NCBI GenBank assembly: GCA_002692965.1
Contig: NZNC01000012.1
Location: 1 to 64,000 of the forward strand
Length of the DNA stretch: 64,000 nt
Direction of reading: 5' to 3'
DNA from: Haliea sp.
GTDB lineage: Bacteria; Pseudomonadota; Gammaproteobacteria; Pseudomonadales; Halieaceae
Every line of letters starts with the position of its first letter. Position 1 is the first letter of the stretch. A model generated the notes under the pieces. That model did no database searches. It saw only the letters and a list, made by a program, of their open reading frames with translations, and was not told the origin of the DNA. Positions 27,431 through 37,072 of the stretch are shown here, in pieces. A program made the position numbers and the translations under genes.

Positions 27431-27477
27431 GCCAGATTAAGACGCTTGACTTATTAAGTCGACCGTCTTAATCTGGC
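27431..27477. promoter_or_regulatory. 47-bp concentric palindrome, probable TetR autoregulatory operator
   Basis: Outer arms GCCAGATTAAGACG (27431-27444) and CGTCTTAATCTGGC (27464-27477) are perfect 14-bp inverted repeats. The inner palindrome GACTTA-T-TAAGTC (27448-27460) has the same centre at 27454. Only four or so of the intervening bases do not pair. A -35-like TTGACT lies inside it, and the TetR start codon is 4 bp beyond its end, so binding would block transcription directly. Four TTAAGnC-like half-sites suggest two repressor dimers. Confidence 0.75.
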
Positions 27478-27480
27478 TGC

Positions 27481-28149
27481 ATGCAAGCGACCCCCGAACG
27501 TCAAATTGGAACCGGCGCCATCGCACTGATGGAGGCCGCCGAGCAGCTGATTGGTGAGAAGGGCATCGATGGCGTTTCCAGCCGCGAGATTGCCCGCCTG
27601 GCCGGACACAAAAACCACTCGGCGGTGAACTACAACTTCGGCTCCTACGAGGCCCTGGTGGAAGCCCTGATCGAGCACCGCTCCGCCCCCATCAGCCAGC
27701 AGCGCAAGGAGCTGTTTGCGGCACTGCTGGCAGCACCCGCAGTGCCCAGCCTGGAGGACCTGGTGGGCCTGATGGTGCGCCCGATGGCGGCACAACTGCT
27801 GGCCCCCGAGGGACAGCACCACTTCCTCAACCTGCTTTCCCAACTGTTGACCCGCGATCACTGGCAACAGGTCTTTCTGGAAAACCGCCGCCGGGACAAC
27901 ACCCTGCAACGCATCGGTGAACTAATCGAGTCACGGCTGCAGCAGCAGCTGCCAGCCACGGTGTGCCAGGAGCGCCTGCAACGACTGGGGAGCCAGATCG
28001 TCCATTGCGTGGCGGAATGGGACAGGCGAGTACGCGCGAGCACCCTGGAAGCCACCCCCGAGGCGCTGAACTGGCGCATCGAGGATTTTATCGTCTGCTC
28101 GGTCGCTGCCCTGACGGCGCCGACACGGCCCACCTCCCCGGAGCAATAA
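27481..28149 (+). CDS. TetR-family transcriptional regulator
   Basis: 222 residues. The N-terminal helix-turn-helix is typical (IALMEAAEQLIGEKGIDGVS, SREIARLAG, then NYNFGSYEALVEALI). The C-terminal ligand domain is unassigned. The 47-bp palindrome just upstream of its start argues for autoregulation. The downstream desaturase gene is 2 nt away and presumably under the same control. An acyl or steroid-like ligand would fit the neighbouring hydroxylase (inference). Confidence 0.9.
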   Translation: MQATPERQIGTGAIALMEAAEQLIGEKGIDGVSSREIARLAGHKNHSAVNYNFGSYEALVEALIEHRSAPISQQRKELFAALLAAPAVPSLEDLVGLMVRPMAAQLLAPEGQHHFLNLLSQLLTRDHWQQVFLENRRRDNTLQRIGELIESRLQQQLPATVCQERLQRLGSQIVHCVAEWDRRVRASTLEATPEALNWRIEDFIVCSVAALTAPTRPTSPEQ

Positions 28150-28151
28150 TA

Positions 28152-28997
28152 ATGACCGACATGGAATCCATTGGCCTGATCGTCCTGTTCACGTTCCTGG
28201 CGCTGTGGCTGATCGAACTGATTGGCGGGCGCCTGCGCCGCTCGCCACGGCCCCGTCGCGACTTCGGCTTCATGCTTTTCGGCATGTTCTCGAACCTGGT
28301 CCTCGCCGGCGCTGCCATCGGCAGCCTGACCGGCTGGTTGGTGATCCAGCTGTGGCCACACGGCGCCAACAGCCTGGCTTTCGTGCCCTTCTGGCTGGCC
28401 TTTCCGGTCATCTTCGTGGCCGAGGAAATGGCACACTACTGGCTGCACCGGGCCTCCCACCAGGCGCGCTGGCTGTGGAAGATTCACCGCACCCATCACA
28501 GTGCCCAGGACCTCAATGTCGCAGTCGTCTATCGCTACAACTTTTTCTGGGTATTCCTCCTGCCCCAAACCTGGATGGGCGCCTTCGCGGTCTACTTCGG
28601 GCAGTCGACGGCCTACTTCACCGCCATACTGATCACTTTCTTTGTCAATCTCGCCACCCACAGCAGCTTTCGCTGGGACCTCTGGCTGCGGGAGCGCACA
28701 CCCGCCTTCCTGCAGCCGACCTGGTGGGTGATCGAGCGCATCATCACCCTGCCGGACACCCATCACGCTCACCACGCCTACGGGCGCGGCGCACACCCCA
28801 ACGGCAACTACGCGGTGACCCTCTTCCTCTTCGATGTGATATTTGGCACTGCCAAGATCCCCAACCGGCGTCAGGAACACTATGGCCTGCCCATCTCCCC
28901 ACGGCTGCACTGGGCGGAAGAACTGTTCTGGCCGCTGGTGCGCAAGCCACTCTTGCCCAAGCCGGGCCCTGCCCAACCAAAACCCGCGGCGGAATAA
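28152..28997 (+). CDS. Sterol desaturase / fatty-acid hydroxylase family membrane di-iron enzyme
   Basis: 281 residues from the ATG at 28152. Four or so hydrophobic helices surround the three histidine clusters of the family: HYWLHRASH, HRTHH and HHAHH. These ligate the di-iron centre that inserts oxygen or a double bond into membrane lipids or isoprenoids. It is coupled to the TetR gene two bases upstream. The substrate cannot be told from the sequence. Confidence 0.92.
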   Translation: MTDMESIGLIVLFTFLALWLIELIGGRLRRSPRPRRDFGFMLFGMFSNLVLAGAAIGSLTGWLVIQLWPHGANSLAFVPFWLAFPVIFVAEEMAHYWLHRASHQARWLWKIHRTHHSAQDLNVAVVYRYNFFWVFLLPQTWMGAFAVYFGQSTAYFTAILITFFVNLATHSSFRWDLWLRERTPAFLQPTWWVIERIITLPDTHHAHHAYGRGAHPNGNYAVTLFLFDVIFGTAKIPNRRQEHYGLPISPRLHWAEELFWPLVRKPLLPKPGPAQPKPAAE

Positions 28998-29051
28998 ACC
29001 GGCAAGCCATCAGGACAGCGGCCCATGTGCCGCTGTTTTCTCCCCAATAAC

Positions 29052-29086
29052 ATTACGTTTACGTTAACGTAATATGCGTCTATAGT
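29052..29086 (+). promoter_or_regulatory. liu promoter with LiuR-type palindromic operator
   Basis: ATTACGTT to AACGTAAT (29052-29073) is a 22-bp palindrome with one mismatched pair. Its core TTACGTTAACGTAA (29059-29072) is perfect. It covers a -35-like TTTACG (29058-29063) that is 17 nt from a good -10 TATAGT (29081-29086). The position just upstream of the MerR-type liuR and the shape of the site fit the operator described for LiuR regulons in proteobacteria. Confidence 0.8.
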
Positions 29087-29114
29087 AAGGCGAAACCTTA
29101 CAAAAGCGCAGACC

Positions 29115-29495
29115 ATGCCCGACACCACCTACAGCATTGCCGACCTGGCACGGGAATTCGGTATCACCCACCGCACCATCCGCTTCTACGAGGAGAAGGG
29201 CCTGATCAGCCCCCGTCGCCGTGGCCAGCAGCGGCTCTACAGCCCCGCCGACCGGGTACGCCTCAAGCTCATCCTGCGCGGCAAGCGCATCGGCATGACC
29301 CTCGACGAGTCGGTCGAGGTGATCGACATGTACCAGCCCGGCAGTAACAACAGCGATCAGCTGCACGCTCTGCTGGAGCGAATCGGCGAAAAGCGCGCGC
29401 ATCTGCTACAAAAGAGACAGGACATCGACGACATGCTGAGCGGGCTGGATGAAGTCCGGGCGCTCTGCCAACAGGCATTGGAGAAACAAGCATGA
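29115..29495 (+). CDS. liuR: MerR-family regulator of branched-chain amino-acid catabolism
   Basis: 126 residues: MerR winged helix ([41 protein letters not shown]) and a coiled-coil dimer helix. Its position as the first gene of an isovaleryl-CoA pathway operon and the palindromic site in front identify it as LiuR. LiuR regulates leucine and isovalerate degradation in response to a pathway intermediate. Its stop overlaps the liuA start (ATGA). Confidence 0.93.
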   Translation: MPDTTYSIADLAREFGITHRTIRFYEEKGLISPRRRGQQRLYSPADRVRLKLILRGKRIGMTLDESVEVIDMYQPGSNNSDQLHALLERIGEKRAHLLQKRQDIDDMLSGLDEVRALCQQALEKQA

Positions 29496-30661
29496 GCAAT
29501 GGCTACCCCTCCCTGAACTTCGGCCTCGGCGAGGAGCTGGAGATGCTGCGGGATGCGGTGCGGCAGATGTGCCAGCGGGAAATTGCCCCGCGTGCCGCGC
29601 AGATCGACCGCGACAATGCCTTCCCCAACGACCTCTGGCGCACCTTCGGCGACATGGGCCTGCTGGGCATCACCGTGGAAGAGGAATACGGCGGCTCCGA
29701 CATGGGTTACCTGGCCCACGCCATCGTCATGGAAGAGATCAGCCGCGCCTCGGCCTCGGTGGGCCTGTCCTACGGCGCCATGTCCAACCTCTGCCTGAAT
29801 CAGATCCGCAAGAACGGCAGCGAGGCACAGAAGCGCCGGTACCTGCCCAAGCTGTGCCGCGGCGAGCACGTCGGCGCCCTGGCGATGTCCGAACCCAACG
29901 CCGGCTCGGACGTGGTCAGCATGAAGCTGCAGGCCCGGCGGGACGGCGACACCTGGTACCTCACCGGCAACAAGATGTGGATCACCAACGGTCCGGACGC
30001 CGATGTCTACATCATCTACGCCAAGACGGACCCCACGGCAGGCTCAAAAGGCATCACCGCCTTTATTGTCGAACGGTATTTCCCGGGCTTTTCCCGCTCG
30101 CCCAAGCTGGACAAGCTGGGCATGCGCGGCTCCAACACCTGCGAGCTGGTTTTTGACAACACCCCCGTGCCGACGGAAAACATCCTGCGCGGCGAAGGCC
30201 AGGGCGTGCAGGTCTTGATGTCGGGCCTCGACTACGAACGCACGGTGCTCGCCGGCGGCCCGGTGGGCATCATGCAGGCCTGCCTCGACGAAGTGCTCCC
30301 CTACCTGCACACCCGGGAGCAGTTCGGCCAGCCCATCGGCCAGTTCCAGCTGATGCAGGGCAAGCTGGCCGACATGTACGCCGACCTCTCCGCCTGCCGC
30401 GCCTATCTCTACGCCGTGGCCGCCGCCTGCGACCGCGGCGAGGAAACCCGCAAGGACTGCGCCGCGGTGATTCTCTACACCGCGGAAAAGGCCACCCAGA
30501 TGGCCCTGCAGGCCATCCAGGCCCTGGGCGGCTTCGGCTATACCAACGAGGCCAATACGGGCCGCTTGCTGCGCGACGCCAAGCTCTACGAGATCGGCGC
30601 CGGCACCTCGGAAATCCGACGCATGCTGATCGGCCGCGAACTGTTCAACGAAACCGCCTGA
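29492..30661 (+). CDS. liuA: Isovaleryl-CoA dehydrogenase
   Basis: 389 residues with acyl-CoA dehydrogenase signatures: [30 protein letters not shown], and [20 protein letters not shown] near the end. The catalytic glutamate is E249 in [13 protein letters not shown], the helix-G position specific to isovaleryl-CoA dehydrogenases rather than the usual C-terminal position. It oxidises isovaleryl-CoA to 3-methylcrotonyl-CoA using FAD and electron-transfer flavoprotein. Confidence 0.96.
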   Translation: MSNGYPSLNFGLGEELEMLRDAVRQMCQREIAPRAAQIDRDNAFPNDLWRTFGDMGLLGITVEEEYGGSDMGYLAHAIVMEEISRASASVGLSYGAMSNLCLNQIRKNGSEAQKRRYLPKLCRGEHVGALAMSEPNAGSDVVSMKLQARRDGDTWYLTGNKMWITNGPDADVYIIYAKTDPTAGSKGITAFIVERYFPGFSRSPKLDKLGMRGSNTCELVFDNTPVPTENILRGEGQGVQVLMSGLDYERTVLAGGPVGIMQACLDEVLPYLHTREQFGQPIGQFQLMQGKLADMYADLSACRAYLYAVAAACDRGEETRKDCAAVILYTAEKATQMALQAIQALGGFGYTNEANTGRLLRDAKLYEIGAGTSEIRRMLIGRELFNETA

Positions 30662-30675
30662 CCCGGGAGCCCTCC

Positions 30676-32283
30676 ATGAGCGTGCTGCAGACCCGCCTCA
30701 ATCCCAGTGACGAGACTTTCCAGGCCAACCGCGAGCACCTGCAGGCCCAGGTGGACGAGCTGCGCCAGCTGACCGCTCGACTCCGCGAGGGCGGCGGCGC
30801 GAAGGCCCAGCAGCGCCACACGGCTCGCGGCAAGCTGCTGCCCCGGGAGCGCCTGGCCGCCGTGCTGGACCCGGACTCCCCCTTCCTGGAGCTCTCGCAG
30901 CTGGCCGCCTACCAGGTCTATGAAGACGATGTCCCCGGCGCCGGCATCATTACCGGCATCGGTCGCATCGCCGGGCAGGAGTGCATGATCTTCGTCAACG
31001 ACGCCACGGTGAAGGGCGGCACCTATTATCCCCTGACCATCAAGAAGCAGGGCCGCGCCCAGACCATCGCCGAGGAAAATCGCCTGCCCTGCGTCTACCT
31101 GGTGGATTCCGGGGGAGCCTACCTGCCCCTGCAGGACGAGGTTTTTCCCGACCGCGAACACTTCGGCCACGCCTTCTACAACCAGGCGCGCATGTCCGCC
31201 CAGGGCATCCCGCAAATCGCCGCCGTGCTCGGCTCCTGCACCGCCGGCGGTGCCTATCTGCCGGCCATGGCCGACGAGTCGATCATCGTCAAGAACCAGG
31301 GCAGCATCTTTCTCGGCGGCCCGCCCCTGGTAAAGGCCGCTACCGGCGAAGTGGTCACCGCCGAGGAGCTGGGCGGCGCGGACGTGCACTGCCGCACCTC
31401 CGGGGTCACCGACCACTACGCCAACAACGACCACCACGCTCTGGAGCTGGTGCGCCGCGCGGTGGCCCGCCTGAATCGGGTCAAGCCCGCCCGCCTCGAC
31501 CTGCGCGAACCCGTCGAGCCCCTCCACGACCCCGAAGAGCTCTACGGCGTGGTCCCGAAGGACACGCGCCAGCCCCTGGACGTGTACGAGATCATCATGC
31601 GCCTGGTCGACGGCTCCGAATTCGACGAGTTCAAGGCTCTCTTCGGCGAGACCCTGGTCTGCGGTTTCGCCCGCCTGCACGGCTACCCGGTGGGCATCGT
31701 GGCCAACAACGGCATCCTGTTCAGCGAATCCGCGGTCAAGGGCGCCCACTTCATCGAGCTCTGCGCCCAGCGCGGCATCCCCCTGGTGTTCCTGCAGAAC
31801 ATCACCGGCTTCATGGTCGGCAAGCAGTACGAAGCCGGCGGCATCGCCCGCCACGGCGCCAAGATGGTCCACGCCGTCGCCTGCGCCAATGTGCCCAAGT
31901 TCACCGTGATCATCGGCGGCTCTTTCGGCGCCGGCAACTACGCCATGTGCGGCCGCGCCTACGAGCCACGTTTCCTGTTCATGTGGCCCAATGCGCGCAT
32001 CTCGGTGATGGGCGGCGAACAGGCCGCCGGTGTGCTGGCCACGGTCAAGCAGGACCAGCTGGCCAGAGAAGGCAAGTCGATGACGCCCGAGGAAGAAGCC
32101 GACTTCAAGCGCCCGACCCTGGAGCAGTACGAGCGCCAGGGGCACCCCTACTACGCCTCGGCGCGCCTGTGGGACGACGGCGTGATCGACCCGGCGGATA
32201 CGCGCATGGTGCTGGGCCTGTGCCTGTCGGCGACGATGAATGCACCGATTGAGGAGACGCGGTTTGGCGTATTTCGGATGTAG
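30676..32283 (+). CDS. liuB: 3-Methylcrotonyl-CoA carboxylase, carboxyltransferase (beta) subunit
   Basis: 535 residues with the two crotonase-like halves of acyl-CoA carboxyltransferases: [19 protein letters not shown] and [16 protein letters not shown] in the first, [16 protein letters not shown] and [16 protein letters not shown] in the second. The Y..E...I..HGAKM pattern is typical of methylcrotonyl-CoA carboxylase beta. With LiuD it carboxylates 3-methylcrotonyl-CoA. A 429-bp repeat-bearing gap follows. Confidence 0.96.
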   Translation: MSVLQTRLNPSDETFQANREHLQAQVDELRQLTARLREGGGAKAQQRHTARGKLLPRERLAAVLDPDSPFLELSQLAAYQVYEDDVPGAGIITGIGRIAGQECMIFVNDATVKGGTYYPLTIKKQGRAQTIAEENRLPCVYLVDSGGAYLPLQDEVFPDREHFGHAFYNQARMSAQGIPQIAAVLGSCTAGGAYLPAMADESIIVKNQGSIFLGGPPLVKAATGEVVTAEELGGADVHCRTSGVTDHYANNDHHALELVRRAVARLNRVKPARLDLREPVEPLHDPEELYGVVPKDTRQPLDVYEIIMRLVDGSEFDEFKALFGETLVCGFARLHGYPVGIVANNGILFSESAVKGAHFIELCAQRGIPLVFLQNITGFMVGKQYEAGGIARHGAKMVHAVACANVPKFTVIIGGSFGAGNYAMCGRAYEPRFLFMWPNARISVMGGEQAAGVLATVKQDQLAREGKSMTPEEEADFKRPTLEQYERQGHPYYASARLWDDGVIDPADTRMVLGLCLSATMNAPIEETRFGVFRM

Positions 32284-32316
32284 ATCACCGCGGTGGCTCG
32301 AGCCAGCTCTGAATCC

Positions 32317-32432
32317 GGGCACGAGGCCGATTGCCGCTTTCCGGGAAACGCTGCAAGTACGTCCCTGTACGCTCCTCGCCGGCCGTCCATGGCCGGCGAG
32401 GTTCCCGGAAAGCGGCAATCGGCCTCGCGCCC
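32317..32432. repeat. Long inverted-repeat element 1 in the liu operon
   Basis: Arms at 32322-32347 and 32402-32427 are perfect 26-bp inverted repeats, extendable to 31 bp with one mismatch (32317-32432). Within lies a second hairpin with 11-bp arms (32374-32384 and 32391-32401) and the small palindrome-like motif GTACGTCCCTGTACG. This arrangement resembles REP/BIME-type or small non-autonomous elements. It occupies the space between liuB and liuC together with element 2. Confidence 0.85.
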
Positions 32433-32552
32433 TCGCTACGGTAGCAGCGTCGACTCGTGAGGCCCACCTTCCAGCAGGTTTGTCGCAACGCGACAGTTCC
32501 CGTCACCGTGAGGCTACAGTCAACGGCGCGTTAGGCGAAGTGCCCAGCTTGA

Positions 32553-32670
32553 GGTGGAGCGGGGGCGGCAGGCCCGGTGCAGGACCGTCGGCGACATGGA
32601 TGTCGCCGTCGAGCGTACATGGATGTATTCACAGCGTGTCCTGGACCGGGCCTGCCGCCACCGCTCCACC
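32553..32670. repeat. Long inverted-repeat element 2 in the liu operon
   Basis: Arms at 32553-32585 and 32638-32670 match over 33 bp with two mismatches. Inside are two short hairpins, GGCGACAT-GG-ATGTCGCC (32590-32607) and TACAT-GG-ATGTA (32616-32627). It has the same nested design as element 1 but unrelated arm sequence. The transcript would fold into a long branched hairpin 43 nt before the liuC start. Confidence 0.85.
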
Positions 32671-32712
32671 GCCACTGGCCGCAATCGGAGCGATCACCAA
32701 CCGGAGCCAACG

Positions 32713-33504
32713 ATGAGCGACAAGACGGTAAGCACGACAATAGACGCCCGGGGTGTGGCGACCGTGACGCTGAATAACCCCGACAAGCGCAATGCCTTCG
32801 ACGACGCGATCATCCGCCAGCTGCGCGAGGCCTTCGAGGGCCTGGGGGCAGATGAGGCGGTGCGGGTGGTGGTGCTTGCCTCCACCGGCAAGCATTTCTC
32901 CGCCGGCGCCGACCTCGGCTACATGCAGCGCATGGCGCACTACGACTACGGCCACAACCTGCGCGACGCCGAGGGCCTGGCGGGCATGTTGCGCACGCTG
33001 TACGAATTGCCCAAGCCGAGCATTGCCCGGGTGCAGGGTGCCGCCTTTGGTGGCGCGGTGGGGCTGGTGAGCTGCTGTGACATGGCGGTGGCGGAAAGCG
33101 GCGCCATCTTCTCCCTGTCGGAGGTACGCATCGGCATGGTGCCGGCGACGATCAGTCCCTATGTGATACGCGCCATCGGTGAACGCCAGGCGCGGCGCTG
33201 GTTTCTCACCGGGGAGCGCTTTGACGCCCGGCGGGCGCAGGCCATGGGGCTGGTGCACGAGGTGGTGGCCGCGGATGCGCTGGACCAGGCCGTGGAAGAT
33301 CTGGTGGCAGCGCTGTTGCAGTCCGGCCCCGCTGCGGTGGCGGCGGCCAAGGACCTGATCAGTGCCGTGGCCGGGGCGCCGATCAGCGCGGAGCTGGTGG
33401 AGGACACCTGTGCCCGCATCGCGCATATCCGCGTCTCCGAGGAAGGCCAGGAGGGGCTCAAGGCCTTCCTGGAAAAACGCTCACCCAACTGGGTCGGTGA
33501 CTGA
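32713..33504 (+). CDS. liuC: Methylglutaconyl-CoA hydratase (enoyl-CoA hydratase family)
   Basis: 263 residues from the ATG at 32713, with GGAG 6 nt upstream. Crotonase-fold signatures are the oxyanion-hole segments FSAGADLGYMQ and GAAFGGAVGLVSCCDMAVAE, then FSLSEVRIGMVPATISPYV with the catalytic E in the usual place. In this operon it hydrates 3-methylglutaconyl-CoA to HMG-CoA. It starts after the repeat-filled gap but is otherwise in line with liuD 10 nt later. Confidence 0.93.
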   Translation: MSDKTVSTTIDARGVATVTLNNPDKRNAFDDAIIRQLREAFEGLGADEAVRVVVLASTGKHFSAGADLGYMQRMAHYDYGHNLRDAEGLAGMLRTLYELPKPSIARVQGAAFGGAVGLVSCCDMAVAESGAIFSLSEVRIGMVPATISPYVIRAIGERQARRWFLTGERFDARRAQAMGLVHEVVAADALDQAVEDLVAALLQSGPAAVAAAKDLISAVAGAPISAELVEDTCARIAHIRVSEEGQEGLKAFLEKRSPNWVGD

Positions 33505-33514
33505 GGACGGAGCC

Positions 33515-35608
33515 ATGTTCACGAAGCTGTTGATTGCCAACCGCGGCGAAATCGCCTGCCGCGTCATCCGTACGGCGCGACGGCTGGGTATCGCCACGGT
33601 GGCGGTGTATTCCGACGCCGACCGCCATGCCCTGCATGTGCAGCTGGCCGACGAGGCGGTGCATGTGGGCCCCGCGCCGGCCCGGGAGTCCTACCTGGTC
33701 ATCGCGAATATCATCGAGGCGGCGCGACGCAGCGGGGCCCAGGCGATCCACCCCGGCTATGGCTTCCTCTCGGAGAATGCCGACTTTGCCCGCGCCTGTG
33801 CCGAGGCCGGGGTGGTGTTTGTGGGCCCCCCACCTGCCGCCATCGAGGCGATGGGCTCGAAATCGGCAGCCAAGGCGATCATGGAGCGCGCCGGCGTGCC
33901 CCTGGTACCCGGCTACCACGGCGACGACCAGAAACCGGCCCGGCTAAAGGCCAGTGCCGACGAGATGGGCTACCCGGTCCTGCTCAAGGCCACGGCCGGC
34001 GGTGGCGGCAAGGGCATGCGCCAGGTATGGTCGGCGGCGGATTTTGATGACGCCCTGGCGGCCGCCCAACGCGAGGCCAGCGCCAGCTTCGGCGACGAGC
34101 GCATGCTGGTGGAGAAGTACCTGACGCGGCCCCGGCATGTGGAAGTACAGGTGTTCTGCGACAGTCACGGTGAGGGGGTCTACCTGGCAGAGCGCGACTG
34201 CTCGCTGCAGCGCCGCCACCAGAAAGTGATCGAGGAGGCGCCGGCACCCGGCATGAGCGCGGAGTTGCGCGCGGCCATGGGGGAAACCGCGGTGCAGGCG
34301 GCCCGGGCCATCGACTACGTGGGCGCCGGCACGGTGGAGTTCCTGCTGGACGAGGACGGCAGCTTCTATTTCATGGAGATGAACACCCGCCTGCAGGTGG
34401 AACACCCGGTGACCGAGATGATCACCGGCCAGGACCTGGTGGAATGGCAGTTGCGCGTCGCCGCTGGCGAGCCCCTGCCCCTGAAACAGGATGCCATCAC
34501 TCTCCACGGGCACGCCTTCGAGGCGCGCATCTACGCGGAGGATCCGGACAACGATTTCCTCCCCGCCACCGGCACCCTGGCCCACCTGCGCCCGCCGGAA
34601 GAATCCTCCCATGTGCGGGTGGATACGGGCGTCCGCGAGGGCGACGAGATCAGCGTCTACTACGACCCGATGATCGCCAAGCTGGTGGTCTGGGACGAGG
34701 ACCGCGGGCGTGCCCTGCAGCGCCTGGCCCGGGCCCTGGTGGACTACCGCATCGGCGGCACGGTGACCAACCTCGACTTCCTCTACAACCTGGTCACGAC
34801 GAAGCCCTTCCGGAACGCCGAGCTGGATACCGGCTTTATCGAGCGCCACCGCGAGCTGATCTTCCGCGAGCAGGACATCGATCTCGCCCGCGACCTCCCC
34901 GCAGCCGCGCTGGCCCTGCTGCTTCAGCGCCAGCAGACCGCGCGGGGCAGCCGCCAGCCCGGCGATCCCTGGTCCCCCTGGGACAGCGCCAGTGCCTGGC
35001 GCCTGAACGAGCCCCACCGCCACCGGTTGCGCCTGCACTGTCACCAGCAGGACTTCGAGGCGGTAGTCGAAGCACGGGGCAAGGATCACTACGTGGTGTC
35101 CGCCCGAGTCAGCGCGGCTACTACCGACGACGAGCGAGCTGAGCAACGGCAGGGAGCCACAGACGGAGTCGACGTGGTTGCCAGCGAGGCGCTGCAGGCG
35201 CGCCTGAGCGGCGAGACACTGACCCTCGACCGCGACGGCCACCGCCAGCGGGCCACCCTGGCGCGGACCCAGGACGGCCATACCCTGTATTTTGCCGAGG
35301 GCGCCTGTCATTTCCGTGAATGGCAGCCGGATACCGGCGAAGGGGGACACGACGCAAGCGCCGGTGGCTTGCTGGCTCCCATGAACGGCACGATTGTCGC
35401 CCTGGTTGCCGATGTTGGCGCGCCGGTAACGGCGGGCAGTCCCCTGCTGATCATGGAAGCGATGAAAATGGAGCACACCCTGCGCGCACCCGCCGACGGC
35501 AGCGTCGAGCAGTTTTTCTTCCAGGCGGGGGACCTGGTCTCCGGCGGGGCCGAGCTGCTGCAGTTCACCCCCGCGGGCGAGGAAAACCGGGAGAGCGCGC
35601 ATGCCTGA
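33515..35608 (+). CDS. liuD: 3-Methylcrotonyl-CoA carboxylase, biotin-containing (alpha) subunit
   Basis: 697 residues: biotin carboxylase N-domain (KLLIANRGEIACRVIRTARR), ATP-grasp with KATAGGGGKGMR and FMEMNTRLQVEHPVTEMI, a central BT-type region, and a C-terminal biotinyl domain with the acceptor K651 in MEAMKMEH. It carboxylates its own biotin with bicarbonate and ATP and passes the carboxyl group to LiuB. Biotinylation depends on BirA (25702-26706). It overlaps liuE by 8 bp. Confidence 0.96.
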   Translation: MFTKLLIANRGEIACRVIRTARRLGIATVAVYSDADRHALHVQLADEAVHVGPAPARESYLVIANIIEAARRSGAQAIHPGYGFLSENADFARACAEAGVVFVGPPPAAIEAMGSKSAAKAIMERAGVPLVPGYHGDDQKPARLKASADEMGYPVLLKATAGGGGKGMRQVWSAADFDDALAAAQREASASFGDERMLVEKYLTRPRHVEVQVFCDSHGEGVYLAERDCSLQRRHQKVIEEAPAPGMSAELRAAMGETAVQAARAIDYVGAGTVEFLLDEDGSFYFMEMNTRLQVEHPVTEMITGQDLVEWQLRVAAGEPLPLKQDAITLHGHAFEARIYAEDPDNDFLPATGTLAHLRPPEESSHVRVDTGVREGDEISVYYDPMIAKLVVWDEDRGRALQRLARALVDYRIGGTVTNLDFLYNLVTTKPFRNAELDTGFIERHRELIFREQDIDLARDLPAAALALLLQRQQTARGSRQPGDPWSPWDSASAWRLNEPHRHRLRLHCHQQDFEAVVEARGKDHYVVSARVSAATTDDERAEQRQGATDGVDVVASEALQARLSGETLTLDRDGHRQRATLARTQDGHTLYFAEGACHFREWQPDTGEGGHDASAGGLLAPMNGTIVALVADVGAPVTAGSPLLIMEAMKMEHTLRAPADGSVEQFFFQAGDLVSGGAELLQFTPAGEENRESAHA

Positions 35609-36533
35609 CCCGACGACAACGGCCACCGGTAACACGCTTCCCGAACAGGTCACCCTGGTCGAGGTCGGCCCGCGGGACGGCCTGCAGAACGAAACGGAGC
35701 CGGTCGCCCTGGCGGACAAGCTCCGACTGATCCACGAACTGGCGGCGGCCGGGCTGCCGGTCATTGAGGCGGGCAGCTTCGTCAATCCCCGATGGGTCCC
35801 GCAGATGGCTGACAGCGAGGCCGTCTTCGCCGGCCTGCAACGGCGCGCCGGCGCGCGCTATACCGCCCTGACCCCCAACCTGAAGGGTTTCGAGCGCGCC
35901 CTGGCGGCGGGCGCCGACGAAGTCGCGGTGTTCGCGGCCGCCTCCGAAAGCTTCTCCCGCAAGAACATCAACTGCGGCATCGCCGACAGCCTGCTGCGCT
36001 TCACGCCGGTCATGGAAGCGGCTCGCTCGGCGGGCCTGCCGGTGCGCGGCTACGTGTCCTGCGTACTCGGCTGCCCCTACGAGGGCGAGATTGCGCCCGC
36101 CGCAGTGGCCGGGGTGGTTCGCGAGCTGCTGGGCATGGGCTGCTATGAGGTCTCCCTCGGCGATACCATCGGCACCGGCACCGCCGGCAGCATGACGCGG
36201 CTGCTGGACAGGCTGCTGGCGGAGTTCCGGCCACGGCAACTGGCAGTGCACTGCCACGACACCTACGGCCAGGCCCTGGCCAACATCCTGGTGGCCCTGC
36301 AGCACGGCATCGCCACCGTCGACGCCTCGGTGGCCGGCCTCGGGGGCTGCCCCTATGCCCCCGGCGCCAGCGGCAATGTCGCCACCGAGGATGTGCTCTA
36401 CCTGCTCCATGGCCTGGGCATCCACACCGGTATCGACCTGAAGGCCGTTGCGGCGGCGGGTAATCGCATTTCCGCCCGCCTGGGGCGAGCCAGCGCCTCC
36501 CGGGTCGCGCGGGCACTCGGCGCACAAGCCTGA
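35601..36533 (+). CDS. liuE: Hydroxymethylglutaryl-CoA lyase
   Basis: 310 residues of the TIM-barrel HMGL family: VEVGPRDGLQNE at the substrate/metal end, EAGSFVNPRWVPQMAD, GYVSCVLGCPYEG, HCHDTYGQALAN with metal-binding histidines, and the catalytic cysteine loop GLGGCPYAPGASGNVATEDV. It splits HMG-CoA into acetyl-CoA and acetoacetate, the last step of the operon. Confidence 0.96.
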   Translation: MPDPTTTATGNTLPEQVTLVEVGPRDGLQNETEPVALADKLRLIHELAAAGLPVIEAGSFVNPRWVPQMADSEAVFAGLQRRAGARYTALTPNLKGFERALAAGADEVAVFAAASESFSRKNINCGIADSLLRFTPVMEAARSAGLPVRGYVSCVLGCPYEGEIAPAAVAGVVRELLGMGCYEVSLGDTIGTGTAGSMTRLLDRLLAEFRPRQLAVHCHDTYGQALANILVALQHGIATVDASVAGLGGCPYAPGASGNVATEDVLYLLHGLGIHTGIDLKAVAAAGNRISARLGRASASRVARALGAQA

Positions 36534-36629
36534 AGACCGCCGTATCAACCGGGCGCGCCCGCTGAGCAGGAAGGTCTGAACCGGTATCGCGCTGTGCTAC
36601 AGTGCCACCAGAATAACCGCGGAAACTTC

Positions 36630-36974
36630 ATGCACGAGCGCCAGATTCATCAACTCCGCCACCTGGCTGCCGCCCTGGTGACGGCCATCGGGCTGTGGCA
36701 GATCGCCCAGTTGTGGCTGCAGCATTTCCGTGAAGACCTGCTGCTGGAAGCCCTCTGGGGCGGTGTTTACCTGCTGCTGGCCCTGGGCCTGGTGGGCCGC
36801 TCCCGTTTCAGCCTGTTTGCCACCGGAGTCGTCTGCCTTGGCCACATCGTCTGGGTACTGCAGAGCCGGGGGCTGGCCACACCGCTGGACGGCCTGGTGG
36901 CGCTGATCGACCTGTGCCTGGCGGGCCTCGGCGTATCCCTGCTCTGGGCGCTGCGCCACCGGGGCAGCGTCTGA
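36630..36974 (+). CDS. Small hypothetical membrane protein
   Basis: 114 residues from the ATG at 36630; an upstream in-frame start at 36594 is less likely. Three to four hydrophobic helices (LVTAIGLWQIAQLWL, GGVYLLLALGLV, LFATGVVCLGHIVWVL, VALIDLCLAGLGVSLLWAL) and almost no soluble part. I recognise no family. It lies between the liu operon and the EctD-like gene, with its own leader. Confidence 0.65.
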   Translation: MHERQIHQLRHLAAALVTAIGLWQIAQLWLQHFREDLLLEALWGGVYLLLALGLVGRSRFSLFATGVVCLGHIVWVLQSRGLATPLDGLVALIDLCLAGLGVSLLWALRHRGSV

Positions 36975-37072
36975 CCCCAGGCCTTGAAATCCCGGCAGCG
37001 CGCCCTCACAGTGACTTCGCGAGACCCTTGTGCCCAAGGCGCATAAGGGCAGCTACGCAACACATTACGGTC

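Noticed and set aside
29052..29073. The TTACGT-rich palindrome as a transcription terminator of the desaturase gene
   Set aside because: It is AT-rich without a T-run and overlaps a good promoter upstream of a MerR gene, so an operator is the better explanation.
30586..32418. A 610-codon open frame on the minus strand
   Set aside because: It is antisense to liuB, has low-complexity composition and shows no recognisable domain.
33944..35785. A 613-codon open frame opposite liuD/liuE
   Set aside because: It crosses two well-defined genes on the other strand and lacks any family signature.
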